A DNA stretch of 24,046 bases from a virus: IMG/VR virus record IMGVR_UViG_3300010883_000466, positions 1 to 24,046 of that record. One strand, given 5' to 3'. Every line of letters starts with the position of its first letter. Position 1 is the first letter of the stretch. Below the pieces are notes generated by a model, which was not told where the DNA came from, searched no databases, and worked only from the letters and a program-made list of their open reading frames with translations. Positions 6,871-14,176 of this stretch are shown piece by piece. The position numbers were made by a program, and so were the translations under genes.

Positions 6871-9870
6871 ATGGCTGAGGTAACTTATAAAAGTCCAGGA
6901 GTTTTTGCAAATGAGGTTGATTTAACTCAACCCTCTAGCACTACTCCTTCTGGAGTTCCTGCCGGTGTAATTGGTACAGCCAACGAAGGTCCAGCATTTA
7001 TTCCCATTACTGTTGGATCATACACTAACTTTGTCAGTGTATTCGGTGCATCAGATGGTACTAAGTTCGGACCACTTGCTGTTAATGAATTTTTAAGAAA
7101 TGCAAAAGCATTAACCTACATAAGAACTCTTGGAATAGGAGACGGAAAGAAAAGAAGCACATCTACAGGAAAAGTTACAAATGGTGGGTTTATTGTAGGT
7201 GCTAATCAAGTTCAGCAGAGTGGTATAGTTGCTTATAACCCATATGCCGTTGCTGCAGGTGATGCTGGAAGATTACACTTCCTTGGCTGTTTCATGTCAG
7301 AGTCAGCAGGAAGCAAAATATTCAGCGACGCAGGAATTAATAATGGTGTAACAGCAAGCGTAATAATTAGAGGTGTTTTAATGGCACCAGCAGGTGTTAT
7401 TCCGTTACTTTCTGGTAATTTCACCCTTGGAGATAGTTCAAATCCCACAAACACAGATGCAGCAACTGCAGGTGCCTCGACACTCAAAGGTGGAATGACA
7501 GGATCTGTAAACCTCGGAACTCAGCAATTTACACTGTTGCTTAACGGACATATTAGCACAGAAGATAACCCAAATGTGTATTCCTGCTCCTTTGATATGG
7601 AAGCATCAAGTTATTTTGCAAATGTGCTAAACACAGATCCGACAAAAATTGAAGAAAGAGGTCACTTATTATACTCACACTATGATATTCATCCTGCACT
7701 TGCATCTGTAACTGGCTCTGGATTAATTAAAGCATATAATAAATATACTAAAGACGGAAAAACTGAAGAACCTATTGGATTTATAGTAACGGGTTCAAGC
7801 GCAAGAAATACTGCAACAACTACAGCACCAAACTATGAATCGTTTGAAGAAAGATTCACAATACCAAAGACTCCGTTCATTATTTCACAAGGTTTTGGTG
7901 GTATAAAGCATAATCTATTTAGAATTCATGCAATCTCTGCTGGTGAGTTTAATAATACTAAATTTAAAGTTTCAATTGAAAATATAAAGAAATCAGCAAG
8001 TACATTAAATCTATTTGGAACATTTGATCTAATCGTAAGACGATTTGAAGATAGTGATTATGAAAAGTCTATGCTTGAAGCGTTTAGAGGCTTAAGCTTA
8101 GATCCTTCAAGTGATAGGTTTATAGCTAGAGTAATCGGTGATCAATTTGCATACTTTGACTTCGATCAAGCAACTTCATCACAGAAGCTTGTTATAGAAG
8201 GAAATCACTCTGTCAAATCAAATTACATTAGAATTGAGCAAAGTAATCCACTAAAGAGTGGACAAGTTCCAAATGAAGCTCTACCGCTTGGCAACAGAGG
8301 CCCAGGACACTTAGTAACATCTGGATCAAACCCACTTGCAGATGTTGGGGGAGTTCAAGTTGTAGAAGCCGTTGATATTCAAGGATTTATTAGAGGCGCA
8401 ACAGAGCCACCCATTCCGTATAGAGAGAATATTTCTGTTGGAACTTCTCCAAACAATAGAGTTGAACCAGTTCTTTACTGGGGAGCTCAGTTTACACAAA
8501 AGAGCTCATTAACAAAACTAAATGATAGAGGATTACTAGACAAATCAATTGGATCATACGCTAAATTCTTCCCAAGCTTTGACCCTACAAACAGAAACAT
8601 TTTTGTTGAAAACAACCAAGGCACTGCAGATAGTGCAGGAACAGTTCTTGATTGCGACAGGTTCAACAGAAATATCTTTACACTTGAAAACATTAGTGTT
8701 AGAACGGGATCTGATACACTGGCTGATATAAATGAATGGTCAAGTGCTTCATATGTCAGAGCCGGGGGCATCTCAGCAAACGAAGCCAACAAGACAAGAG
8801 CATTTAGTGTAGATGATCTCGCTGTCCAGGGAAACAGAACATATGCTAAGTTTACAACATTTTTGCAAGGTGGATTTGATGGGCTTAACATGTTTAACAA
8901 TGATAAGAAAAATCTATTAAATGCAGCTGTAAAGAGAGAAATAGACGACTCAGCTGCACAAGGAGGGACGGCAGGACCTACAGTATCAGCCTATAGAAAG
9001 GCACTAGATATTATGGGAACAAAGTCTGATATTGATATCAAAATTCTAGCTGTCCCTGGTCTAAGACATTCATCTGTTACAGATTATGCACTAGATGTAG
9101 TTGAAAGCAGATTTGATGCAATATACATCATGGACATTGAAGAAAGAGATGAACTAGACACAGTAATAACTTCATCAGTTGCTTCATCTCCTAATGTTGG
9201 ATTTACAGTTACAGCTTTAAAGAATAGAGCACTAAATTCATCATTCGGCGCAGCATACTTTCCAGATCAAGTAATTCAAGACCCTGCGACTAAGACAAGT
9301 ATACAGGTCCCACCTTCTGTACCGGTGCTTGGTGCATTCGCATTAAATGATTCAATTGGTTACCCATGGTTTGCACCGGCAGGTTTTGCAAGAGGAGCGC
9401 TGGAAAGTGTTCTATACTCAACACTACCGCTCAACAAGAAAAACATGGACGATCTCTACGATGCAGATATTAATCCGCTTACATCATTTCCGGGAACAGG
9501 AATAATGGTATTCGGACAGAAGACACTACTTTCAGATAACTCATCACTAGATAGAGTAAATGTTAGAAGATTACTAATCGATATTAGAAGAAAGGTTAGA
9601 AATGTTGCCAACAGAATGCTATTTGAGCCGAACAGACAAGAAACACTTGATAAGTTCAACTCATTAGTTAGCCCCATTCTACAAAGAATTCAAGAGAAAA
9701 GCGGCGTTGATAGATACAAAGTTATAATTGATGCCACAACAACAACTCAAGCAGATGTTGAAAATAACACGCTAAGAGGTCAAATATTTATTCAGCCTAC
9801 AAGAACAGCAGAATTTATTGCTCTTGACTTTGTGTTATCAAATGCTGGAGATGCATTTGAAAATGCGTAA
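6871..9870 (+). CDS. Tail sheath protein 2, gp18-like paralogue
   Basis: A 999-residue second sheath protein, homologous to its upstream neighbour along the whole length. Shared landmarks in the same order are YKSPGVFANEVDLT, GVPAGVIGTANEGPAFIPIT, FGPLAVNEFL, a central LLYSHYDIHPALASV, FEDSDYEKSML, YPWFAPAGFARGAL at about residue 830, FGQKTLL, LDRVNVRRLLIDIRRKVR, and the terminal PTRTAEFIALDFVLSNAG. The two copies share an identical 24-bp DNA stretch over the YPWFAPAG codons (6332-6355 and 9360-9383), but they diverge strongly elsewhere, especially in the variable middle. Both look intact, with no internal stops. The ribosome site is GGAG. Whether both enter the same tail or are alternatives cannot be told from sequence. 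Confidence 0.95.
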   Translation: MAEVTYKSPGVFANEVDLTQPSSTTPSGVPAGVIGTANEGPAFIPITVGSYTNFVSVFGASDGTKFGPLAVNEFLRNAKALTYIRTLGIGDGKKRSTSTGKVTNGGFIVGANQVQQSGIVAYNPYAVAAGDAGRLHFLGCFMSESAGSKIFSDAGINNGVTASVIIRGVLMAPAGVIPLLSGNFTLGDSSNPTNTDAATAGASTLKGGMTGSVNLGTQQFTLLLNGHISTEDNPNVYSCSFDMEASSYFANVLNTDPTKIEERGHLLYSHYDIHPALASVTGSGLIKAYNKYTKDGKTEEPIGFIVTGSSARNTATTTAPNYESFEERFTIPKTPFIISQGFGGIKHNLFRIHAISAGEFNNTKFKVSIENIKKSASTLNLFGTFDLIVRRFEDSDYEKSMLEAFRGLSLDPSSDRFIARVIGDQFAYFDFDQATSSQKLVIEGNHSVKSNYIRIEQSNPLKSGQVPNEALPLGNRGPGHLVTSGSNPLADVGGVQVVEAVDIQGFIRGATEPPIPYRENISVGTSPNNRVEPVLYWGAQFTQKSSLTKLNDRGLLDKSIGSYAKFFPSFDPTNRNIFVENNQGTADSAGTVLDCDRFNRNIFTLENISVRTGSDTLADINEWSSASYVRAGGISANEANKTRAFSVDDLAVQGNRTYAKFTTFLQGGFDGLNMFNNDKKNLLNAAVKREIDDSAAQGGTAGPTVSAYRKALDIMGTKSDIDIKILAVPGLRHSSVTDYALDVVESRFDAIYIMDIEERDELDTVITSSVASSPNVGFTVTALKNRALNSSFGAAYFPDQVIQDPATKTSIQVPPSVPVLGAFALNDSIGYPWFAPAGFARGALESVLYSTLPLNKKNMDDLYDADINPLTSFPGTGIMVFGQKTLLSDNSSLDRVNVRRLLIDIRRKVRNVANRMLFEPNRQETLDKFNSLVSPILQRIQEKSGVDRYKVIIDATTTTQADVENNTLRGQIFIQPTRTAEFIALDFVLSNAGDAFENA

Positions 9871-9883
9871 AAACTTAATGATC

Positions 9884-9895
9884 TACATAGTTATA
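9884..9895 (+). repeat. 12-bp motif TACATAGTTATA, copy 2 (before tube)
   Basis: Exact repeat of 6841-6852, 17-28 nt upstream of the tail tube ATG at 9912, and followed by an excellent AGGAGA ribosome site (9899-9904). Its placement relative to the start codon is nearly the same as for copy 1, which favours a functional leader element over chance. Confidence 0.4.
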
Positions 9896-9911
9896 GACAG
9901 GAGAATTACTA

Positions 9912-10403
9912 ATGGCTGAAACGTTATCTGTTACCGATATGCTTCCAAACAAATTTGAAGCTAAAAGACAATTTAGATGGATATTTGCTATCGAGGGGGT
10001 AGATGCTTTTCTTATGAAGACAGCTGCAAGACCAGACATATCAATCGCCGAGGAAATGATTCCGTTTATTAACGCAAAGAGATATCTTGCAGGAAGACTA
10101 ACTTTTGGTGATATGTCTGTAACACTGCATGATCCTATCGCCCCGTCAGGAGCACAACAAGTCATGGAATGGATTAGAACACATTACGAATCTGTATCAG
10201 GTCGTGCTGGTTACGCTGACTTCTACAAGAGAGATATTCAGATTAAGATGCTTGATCCCATTGGTACTGTCGTAGAGCTCTGGGATATTAAAGGTGCCTG
10301 GATTAAATCAGCAAACTTCAATACACTTGACTATTCTCAAGATAATGCAGCTGTAGAGATTTCTCTCACATTGCGGATAGATAACGCAGTCTTACAATTT
10401 TGA
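9912..10403 (+). CDS. Tail tube protein, gp19-like
   Basis: A 163-residue tail tube subunit, the same length as T4 gp19. It forms stacked hexameric rings that make the DNA conduit inside the sheath. Typical features are an N-terminal hydrophobic/basic strand (FEAKRQFRWIFAIEGVDAFL), a loop with ARPDISIAEE, 'RYLAGRLTFGDMSVTLHDPI' ending in a conserved D-P, MEWIRTHYE, and near the end LWDIKGAWIKSANFNTLDYS. The ribosome site is AGGAGA seven nt from the ATG, the best in the window, as suits a very abundant protein. A strong hairpin follows the stop. The sheath-sheath-tube order supports the call. Confidence 0.92.
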   Translation: MAETLSVTDMLPNKFEAKRQFRWIFAIEGVDAFLMKTAARPDISIAEEMIPFINAKRYLAGRLTFGDMSVTLHDPIAPSGAQQVMEWIRTHYESVSGRAGYADFYKRDIQIKMLDPIGTVVELWDIKGAWIKSANFNTLDYSQDNAAVEISLTLRIDNAVLQF

Positions 10404-10429
10404 TCTAGCCTTAGACAAAGCAGTTTTAC

Positions 10430-10476
10430 AAACACCTCGTATGAATTATTATACTCAATACGAGGTGTTTCTGTGT
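10430..10476 (+). terminator. Rho-independent terminator after the tube gene
   Basis: AAACACCTCGTAT (10430-10442) pairs perfectly over 13 bp with ATACGAGGTGTTT (10458-10470) around a 15-nt loop. The descending strand ends in a short T run followed by CTGTGTTT. It lies 27 nt after the tube stop codon. The U-tract is imperfect, so termination may be partial. It separates the sheath/tube block from the chaperone/tape-measure block. Confidence 0.75.
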
Positions 10477-10554
10477 TTGACTGTCGCAAGCGTGATTATA
10501 AGTCTGAAAAAATTACTTCTGTAAGCTTTCATGCATTTTTAAGTTTACAATAGA

Positions 10555-10560
10555 TATAAT
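10555..10560 (+). promoter_or_regulatory. Possible -10 element (TATAAT) before the gp26-like gene
   Basis: A perfect TATAAT hexamer lies in the 193-bp gap after the terminator and 37 nt before the ATG at 10597, a sensible place for a new transcription start. No convincing -35 hexamer is found 16-18 nt upstream (the bases there are TGCATT), so an ordinary sigma-70 promoter is not well supported; a phage-encoded factor could be involved. The rest of the gap holds no open frame of note. Confidence 0.3.
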
Positions 10561-10596
10561 CATATAATAAAATTAACTCAACAGCGAGAAGAATGT

Positions 10597-11406
10597 ATGC
10601 CGACGAGCCATATACCTACACAAGATATTATGAAAGATGAGTTTGACTGGGAGATTCCCGTTGAAGCTGTTCCAATTCCATCAGCTGGCCAAGTATACCC
10701 TGCAGGATCATCTCTGCACGGTAGAGATAGACTAGAAATCAAAGCAATGACTGCTAGAGAAGAGGACATTCTAGCATCTCGTGCTCTAATCCAGTAAGGA
10801 AAAGTAGTTTCAAGATTAATTGAATCATGCTTGATAGACAAATCAGTTAATGTTAATGATATGTTGCTTGGTGATAAAAATGCCTTAATGATTTCAATTA
10901 GAATTACTGGGTACGGAAGTCTCTATAAATCAGAGTCAACATGTCCATCATGTAAAAAGCAAAGTAAGCAAGAATTCAACTTGTCTGAACTTGAAATTAA
11001 GCGTCTTACAATTACTCCAGTCAAGCCGGGTGAAAATATATTTGAATTTAAGCTTCCAGTTACAGGAAAAGATGTATTATTTAAATTCTTAACTGGAATA
11101 GATGATGAAGAAAGATCAATTATTGCAGAAAGAAAGAAAAAGCTTATGCCTGGAATTGAAATAGATGAAAGTGTTACATCTAGATTAACACAACAAGTAT
11201 TGTCTGTTGCAGGCATCACAGATAAAAATAAACTAGGCTACTTTGTAAAAAATATGCCTGCACGGGACTCTCGAGCACTAAGAACATACATTGAAAAACA
11301 TTCGCCAGGAATAGACATGTCGACGTGGATGAAATGTCCACATTGCACAGAAGCATCAAAGGTTAATCTTCCAATTGGAAGCAATTTTTTTTGGCCCGAG
11401 GAATAA
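10597..11406 (+). CDS. gp26-like baseplate/tail assembly protein, interrupted by in-frame TAA
   Basis: Read through one internal stop, this 270-codon frame is a recognisable T4 gp26-type (T4_baseplate family) protein. Residues 20-66 contain VEAVPIPSAGQVYPAG and the conserved LEIKAMTAREEDILASRALI. Then comes Q, TAA (10795-10797), and in the same frame GKVVSRLIESCLIDKSVNV and DKNALMISIRITGYGSLY. In relatives the segment reads roughly 'SRALIKKGTVIS', so the TAA sits where a Lys is expected. Two CxxC pairs (CPSC near residue 116, CPHC near 247) suggest a zinc ribbon. The downstream piece has only a TTG (10831) as possible start and no ribosome site. A nonsense mutation, a sequence error (AAA to TAA), or stop readthrough could each explain it. 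T4 gp26 is about 208 residues. Confidence 0.75.
10795..10797 (+). other. In-frame TAA inside the gp26-like gene
   Basis: The stop codon lies after codon 66 (context CAG TAA GGA). Both flanks encode conserved family sequence in one frame, so no shift or insertion is needed to join them; a single base change (A to T in AAA) is enough. No hairpin or pseudoknot that would favour readthrough is obvious just downstream. Confidence 0.9.
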
Positions 11407-11656
11407 CTGGAGAGAGTTATTTTTAGAAGAGTCATATTTCTTGCTAAAGCATCTCAGGATGAGCTATACAGAAGTTAGAAACTTGCCTGTAAATTATAGG
11501 AAGTGGTTCATAGATAAAGTTATAGATGATCATAGTAAGAAAGATGATACTGCTAATGTTCCAATATCAGAGCAAGATAATAATCTAGATAAGTTACAAA
11601 ATATTGCCAATGAAAACATCCTTCTAGCTAGAAGTGTAGAAAAGAGTTTCAAATGA
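11375..11656 (+). CDS. gp51-like tail/baseplate assembly protein, probably made by frameshift
   Basis: Up to 93 residues in the +1 frame relative to the gp26-like gene, overlapping its last 32 nt. The core WRELFLEESYFLLKHLRMSY followed by TEVRNLPVNYRKWFIDKV matches the short gp51 (hub assembly catalyst) proteins of marine T4-like phages, which read roughly 'WRE.. EEVFLL...GFTY.EA.NLP..RRWFI'. A charged C-terminal tail follows. The only early start is a TTG (11375) without a good ribosome site. The first in-frame ATG (11459) would remove the conserved WRELF...FLLKHL part. The overlap contains a T8 run. Expression as a gp26-gp51 fusion by +1 or -2 shift is therefore likely. The tape measure starts 40 nt downstream, the position typical of tail chaperones. 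Confidence 0.65.
   Translation: MEAIFFGPRNNWRELFLEESYFLLKHLRMSYTEVRNLPVNYRKWFIDKVIDDHSKKDDTANVPISEQDNNLDKLQNIANENILLARSVEKSFK
11385..11392 (+). promoter_or_regulatory. T8 run, candidate slippery site for gp26-gp51 frameshift
   Basis: Eight consecutive T (zero frame AAT TTT TTT TGG) lie 11 nt before the gp26-like stop codon, within the overlap of the two frames. The gp51-like frame (ATT TTT TTT GGC) is reached by a +1 or -2 shift and is open from there. A -1 shift would meet a stop within about 30 nt. The frames are seen directly; use of the site is inferred. Confidence 0.45.
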
Positions 11657-11670
11657 ATTTTTCTGCGTAA

Positions 11671-11678
11671 TATTTATA
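11671..11678 (+). promoter_or_regulatory. TATTTATA motif upstream of the tape measure
   Basis: The octamer lies 18 nt before the ATG at 11697, inside the only gap (40 nt) of this block. It is identical to 126-133 and 22942-22949. Promoter role is uncertain for the reasons given at 126-133. Confidence 0.2.
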
Positions 11679-11696
11679 CTAAACTAAGAGATATAA

Positions 11697-13931
11697 ATGC
11701 CAGAAACACCATCAGCCGAAGATGTTAAATCACAAGAAACGTTATATAGAAAAATATCAGACTCAATACGAGAAGCAAATTCTCTTCTAGAGGATCAATA
11801 TAAGCTTAATGAGTTGAATAGGGCATCTTTAGAAGGTCAAACATACGATGCTGATGCAGTGGCAGAGGCCCTTTCTCGTGCAGGATCTAGTGCAGCTGAC
11901 CTTGCAGGATCTGTCGAAGAAGCTGCTGGTGAAACAGCTAAAGCTGATGAACACACTAAGAACTTGTACCAGGGTTTAGAAACCGTCCTCGGCGTCATCG
12001 GCCAGGTCGCCGCTGGTGTCACCAACATGGCAATGGGCTTACATGACATGGTGTTTCCCGAAAACTTCATGAGACAGCTTAACGTCATTCAGGAAAACTT
12101 TGGTACAATAGGAAGAAATTTAGATAATGAAGCTGATGCGCATGCATCAATGCTTGTTGATATTGCAGGTAAGCTACAAAAACTTACATTTGACCCAGAC
12201 ATAACAAATAAAATTTCAAAAGCCCTTGGTGGCACCTCAATATTACAAGTGTATCAAGGCGACTTAGAAGATGCAATGTCTACTGTTAATGAGCTTATTC
12301 TTGGTCCCACTGGCATGCTAGCCGGTATGAATATAATAAAGAATATGAATGCAGAAGTTGCAATTGAGATGGATATTCTTGGAAAGGGGTTGTCATTAAA
12401 CTCTGAGCAAATTGGTACATTTGTAAGTAGACAAATAAGCTTAACAGGCAAATCAGGCCCAGAAATGCTTGAGCAAGTTGCTGTATACTCAAAAATAATT
12501 GCTGCAAAAACAGGTGATAACCAAAAAATTATTTCTGCTGGTGTGGAGCGTATAATTAGTGATACTGAAAACTTTGGCAATGTTTCAATAATTGAAGCAG
12601 CAAGAGTAACATCAAATCTTAGACAGATGGGTATTGGGTTTGAAGACTTACAAGGAGCTGTAAGCAAATTTCAAAACTTTGAATCAGCAGCACAGTCTGT
12701 TGCAGCACTTACAACTGTGTTTGGTGTTCAATTGGATGCAATGGAGATGATGAAGCTTTCCAATGAGGATCAAGGTGAATTTCTTCTTAGACTGAGAGAA
12801 TCATTTATTGCAACAGGAAGATCAGCAGATAACTTAACACGAGCAGAAAAAGCTCTCATTAAAGAACAATTAGGATTTACAGACATTGAGTCAGTTGAAA
12901 GATTATTTAACGCTGACGCTATAATGATTGATGGAGCCGAAGCTCTTGCTGCTGTAGAAGGAACAGCTGTAGATATGGAATCTGCACTTGCATCTATTGG
13001 GGGCAGTGTTGAGGGAATAAGAACACCAGCACAAGTTGTAAAAGATACATATAACGCTACTCGAGGTGTAATGATGGCGAAGTTTGATCTTGTTGATGAA
13101 CTTAAAGGCTTGGGCGTGGAAGCCCAGAAAACATTTGACATAATGTGGAACAGACTTTCAAGCGGAGCTGTACTCAGTGAAGAAGAGCTTCAAGAATTTA
13201 GTGTTGGACTACGTACAAGTACTGAAGATGTCAAAGAACTCCAAGCCCACATGAAGGCCACCCAGGAAGAAAACATTGCTCCTGACATTGATAGGAGTCA
13301 GGTCGAAACTATACTGTCGAGTGTCCAAGATTCCTTCGCAACCGCCAGTGCCAAGCTCGGGCCAAGCATTATTGAAGGGATTCACGCTGTTCAGTCACTT
13401 CTCAAAGACGAGGGTGTGGAAGGCGGAGAAAACTACATCGACGGCTGGCAGAAAGCCGACGCCTTAGCCGCCAGCCCATCGGGGCTAGGGCTTAGGATTG
13501 TTAAAGGAATTGTAGATGCAATGAAAACACTGCCAGATCACTTTAGAGATGTATTTGATGAATTGAACAGCATAGCAGCAGAATCATCATCAGGCATTGA
13601 TAAGTCATATAGCGAACTTGAATTAACACCTACAATTATACCAACAATATCAGAAGATAATAATATGGATCTTGTTGGAAAGGCGTTGTCATTAAGCTCT
13701 GAGCAGGTTGGTGCACTTGTAAGCGGACAAATAAGCTCAACAGACAAAAATAATGGCGGAGATAAAAATATTATTGCTTCAATAGATGAATTAACAGCAG
13801 AAATTAGACAATTAATTGAAGCTAAGGTACCTATTCGTCTTGAACTTGACGGAAAGGAAATAGTTAATTATATTATAAGTCACCCATTAGGGACAAATGG
13901 TAGATTAATTACAAAGCAAAGAGGATTATAA
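11697..13931 (+). CDS. Tail tape measure protein
   Basis: A 744-residue, mainly helical, Ala/Glu/Ser-rich protein in the tape-measure position, straight after the gp26/gp51 chaperone pair. It fixes tail length by spanning the tube lumen, and is ejected before the DNA. Residues 1-90 look like coiled coil. About 94-120 is a hydrophobic Gly/Ala/Val stretch (LETVLGVIGQVAAGV), as often found in tape measures that enter the host membrane. Residues 140-460 are long amphipathic helices. At roughly 1.5 angstrom per residue a tail near 110 nm would be expected. A segment at 225-252 is duplicated near 657-684, and codons 512-598 are unusually GC-rich. T4 gp29 is about 590 residues. Identification is by position and composition, with no diagnostic motif. 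Confidence 0.75.
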   Translation: MPETPSAEDVKSQETLYRKISDSIREANSLLEDQYKLNELNRASLEGQTYDADAVAEALSRAGSSAADLAGSVEEAAGETAKADEHTKNLYQGLETVLGVIGQVAAGVTNMAMGLHDMVFPENFMRQLNVIQENFGTIGRNLDNEADAHASMLVDIAGKLQKLTFDPDITNKISKALGGTSILQVYQGDLEDAMSTVNELILGPTGMLAGMNIIKNMNAEVAIEMDILGKGLSLNSEQIGTFVSRQISLTGKSGPEMLEQVAVYSKIIAAKTGDNQKIISAGVERIISDTENFGNVSIIEAARVTSNLRQMGIGFEDLQGAVSKFQNFESAAQSVAALTTVFGVQLDAMEMMKLSNEDQGEFLLRLRESFIATGRSADNLTRAEKALIKEQLGFTDIESVERLFNADAIMIDGAEALAAVEGTAVDMESALASIGGSVEGIRTPAQVVKDTYNATRGVMMAKFDLVDELKGLGVEAQKTFDIMWNRLSSGAVLSEEELQEFSVGLRTSTEDVKELQAHMKATQEENIAPDIDRSQVETILSSVQDSFATASAKLGPSIIEGIHAVQSLLKDEGVEGGENYIDGWQKADALAASPSGLGLRIVKGIVDAMKTLPDHFRDVFDELNSIAAESSSGIDKSYSELELTPTIIPTISEDNNMDLVGKALSLSSEQVGALVSGQISSTDKNNGGDKNIIASIDELTAEIRQLIEAKVPIRLELDGKEIVNYIISHPLGTNGRLITKQRGL
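12369..12452 (+). repeat. 84-bp internal repeat of tape measure, copy A
   Basis: Encodes MDILGKGLSLNSEQIGTF and ten more residues. Aligned codon by codon without gaps to copy B (13665-13748), I count 12 mismatches in 84 bases. Flanking sequence does not align. Confidence 0.8.
13665..13748 (+). repeat. 84-bp internal repeat of tape measure, copy B
   Basis: Encodes MDLVGKALSLSSEQVGAL and ten more residues, the partner of 12369-12452. It sits in an Asp/Asn-rich linker close to the C-terminus, immediately after the run of ordinary codons that follows the GC-rich patch. Confidence 0.8.
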
Positions 13932-14176
13932 TGAAAGATTTATTAGATGAAGTATTAGATGATCCTTTATTCATTTCTTATTTTGAAAAAATTTCAAATG
14001 AAAGTGAAAAAGATGTAGTTAAAGAAAATATTGAAATTATGCTAAAGGATATTAATAGTTTTTATATGATGCTTATGAATTTTGCAGCAACAGAAAGTGG
14101 AATTGATGAGATGGCTGAGTCAATAGAATACTTAATAACTGATGAAGGTATAAAAGAATGGCAAGAGAAAAGCTAA
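13931..14176 (+). CDS. Small acidic protein between tape measure and baseplate genes
   Basis: An 81-residue, acidic, predicted all-helical protein (MKDLLDEVLDDPLFISYFEK...). I do not recognise its family. Its ATG overlaps the tape-measure stop by one base (TAATG), and its own end overlaps the next gene by 19 nt, so all three are likely to be translationally coupled and made in linked amounts. Small proteins in this position are often assembly factors or minor baseplate parts; that is an inference from position. The strong overlap on both sides and lack of any stop make it a real gene. Confidence 0.75.
   Translation: MKDLLDEVLDDPLFISYFEKISNESEKDVVKENIEIMLKDINSFYMMLMNFAATESGIDEMAESIEYLITDEGIKEWQEKS

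Noticed and set aside
10597-10797. Explaining the gp26 break by an intron, intein or frameshift
   Set aside because: The two parts are in the same frame and abut without extra sequence; only the stop codon itself is in excess.
10831-11406. Separate 191-residue gene starting at TTG
   Set aside because: It has no ribosome site, and the codons just before it (back to the TAA at 10795) encode conserved gp26-family sequence in the same frame, so it is the second part of one gene.
13276-13467. 63-residue + strand frame inside the tape-measure GC-rich patch
   Set aside because: The tape-measure frame is continuous through it; the alternative frame is short, Lys/Ser/Pro-rich and has no ribosome site. 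The GC-rich codons alone explain its openness.
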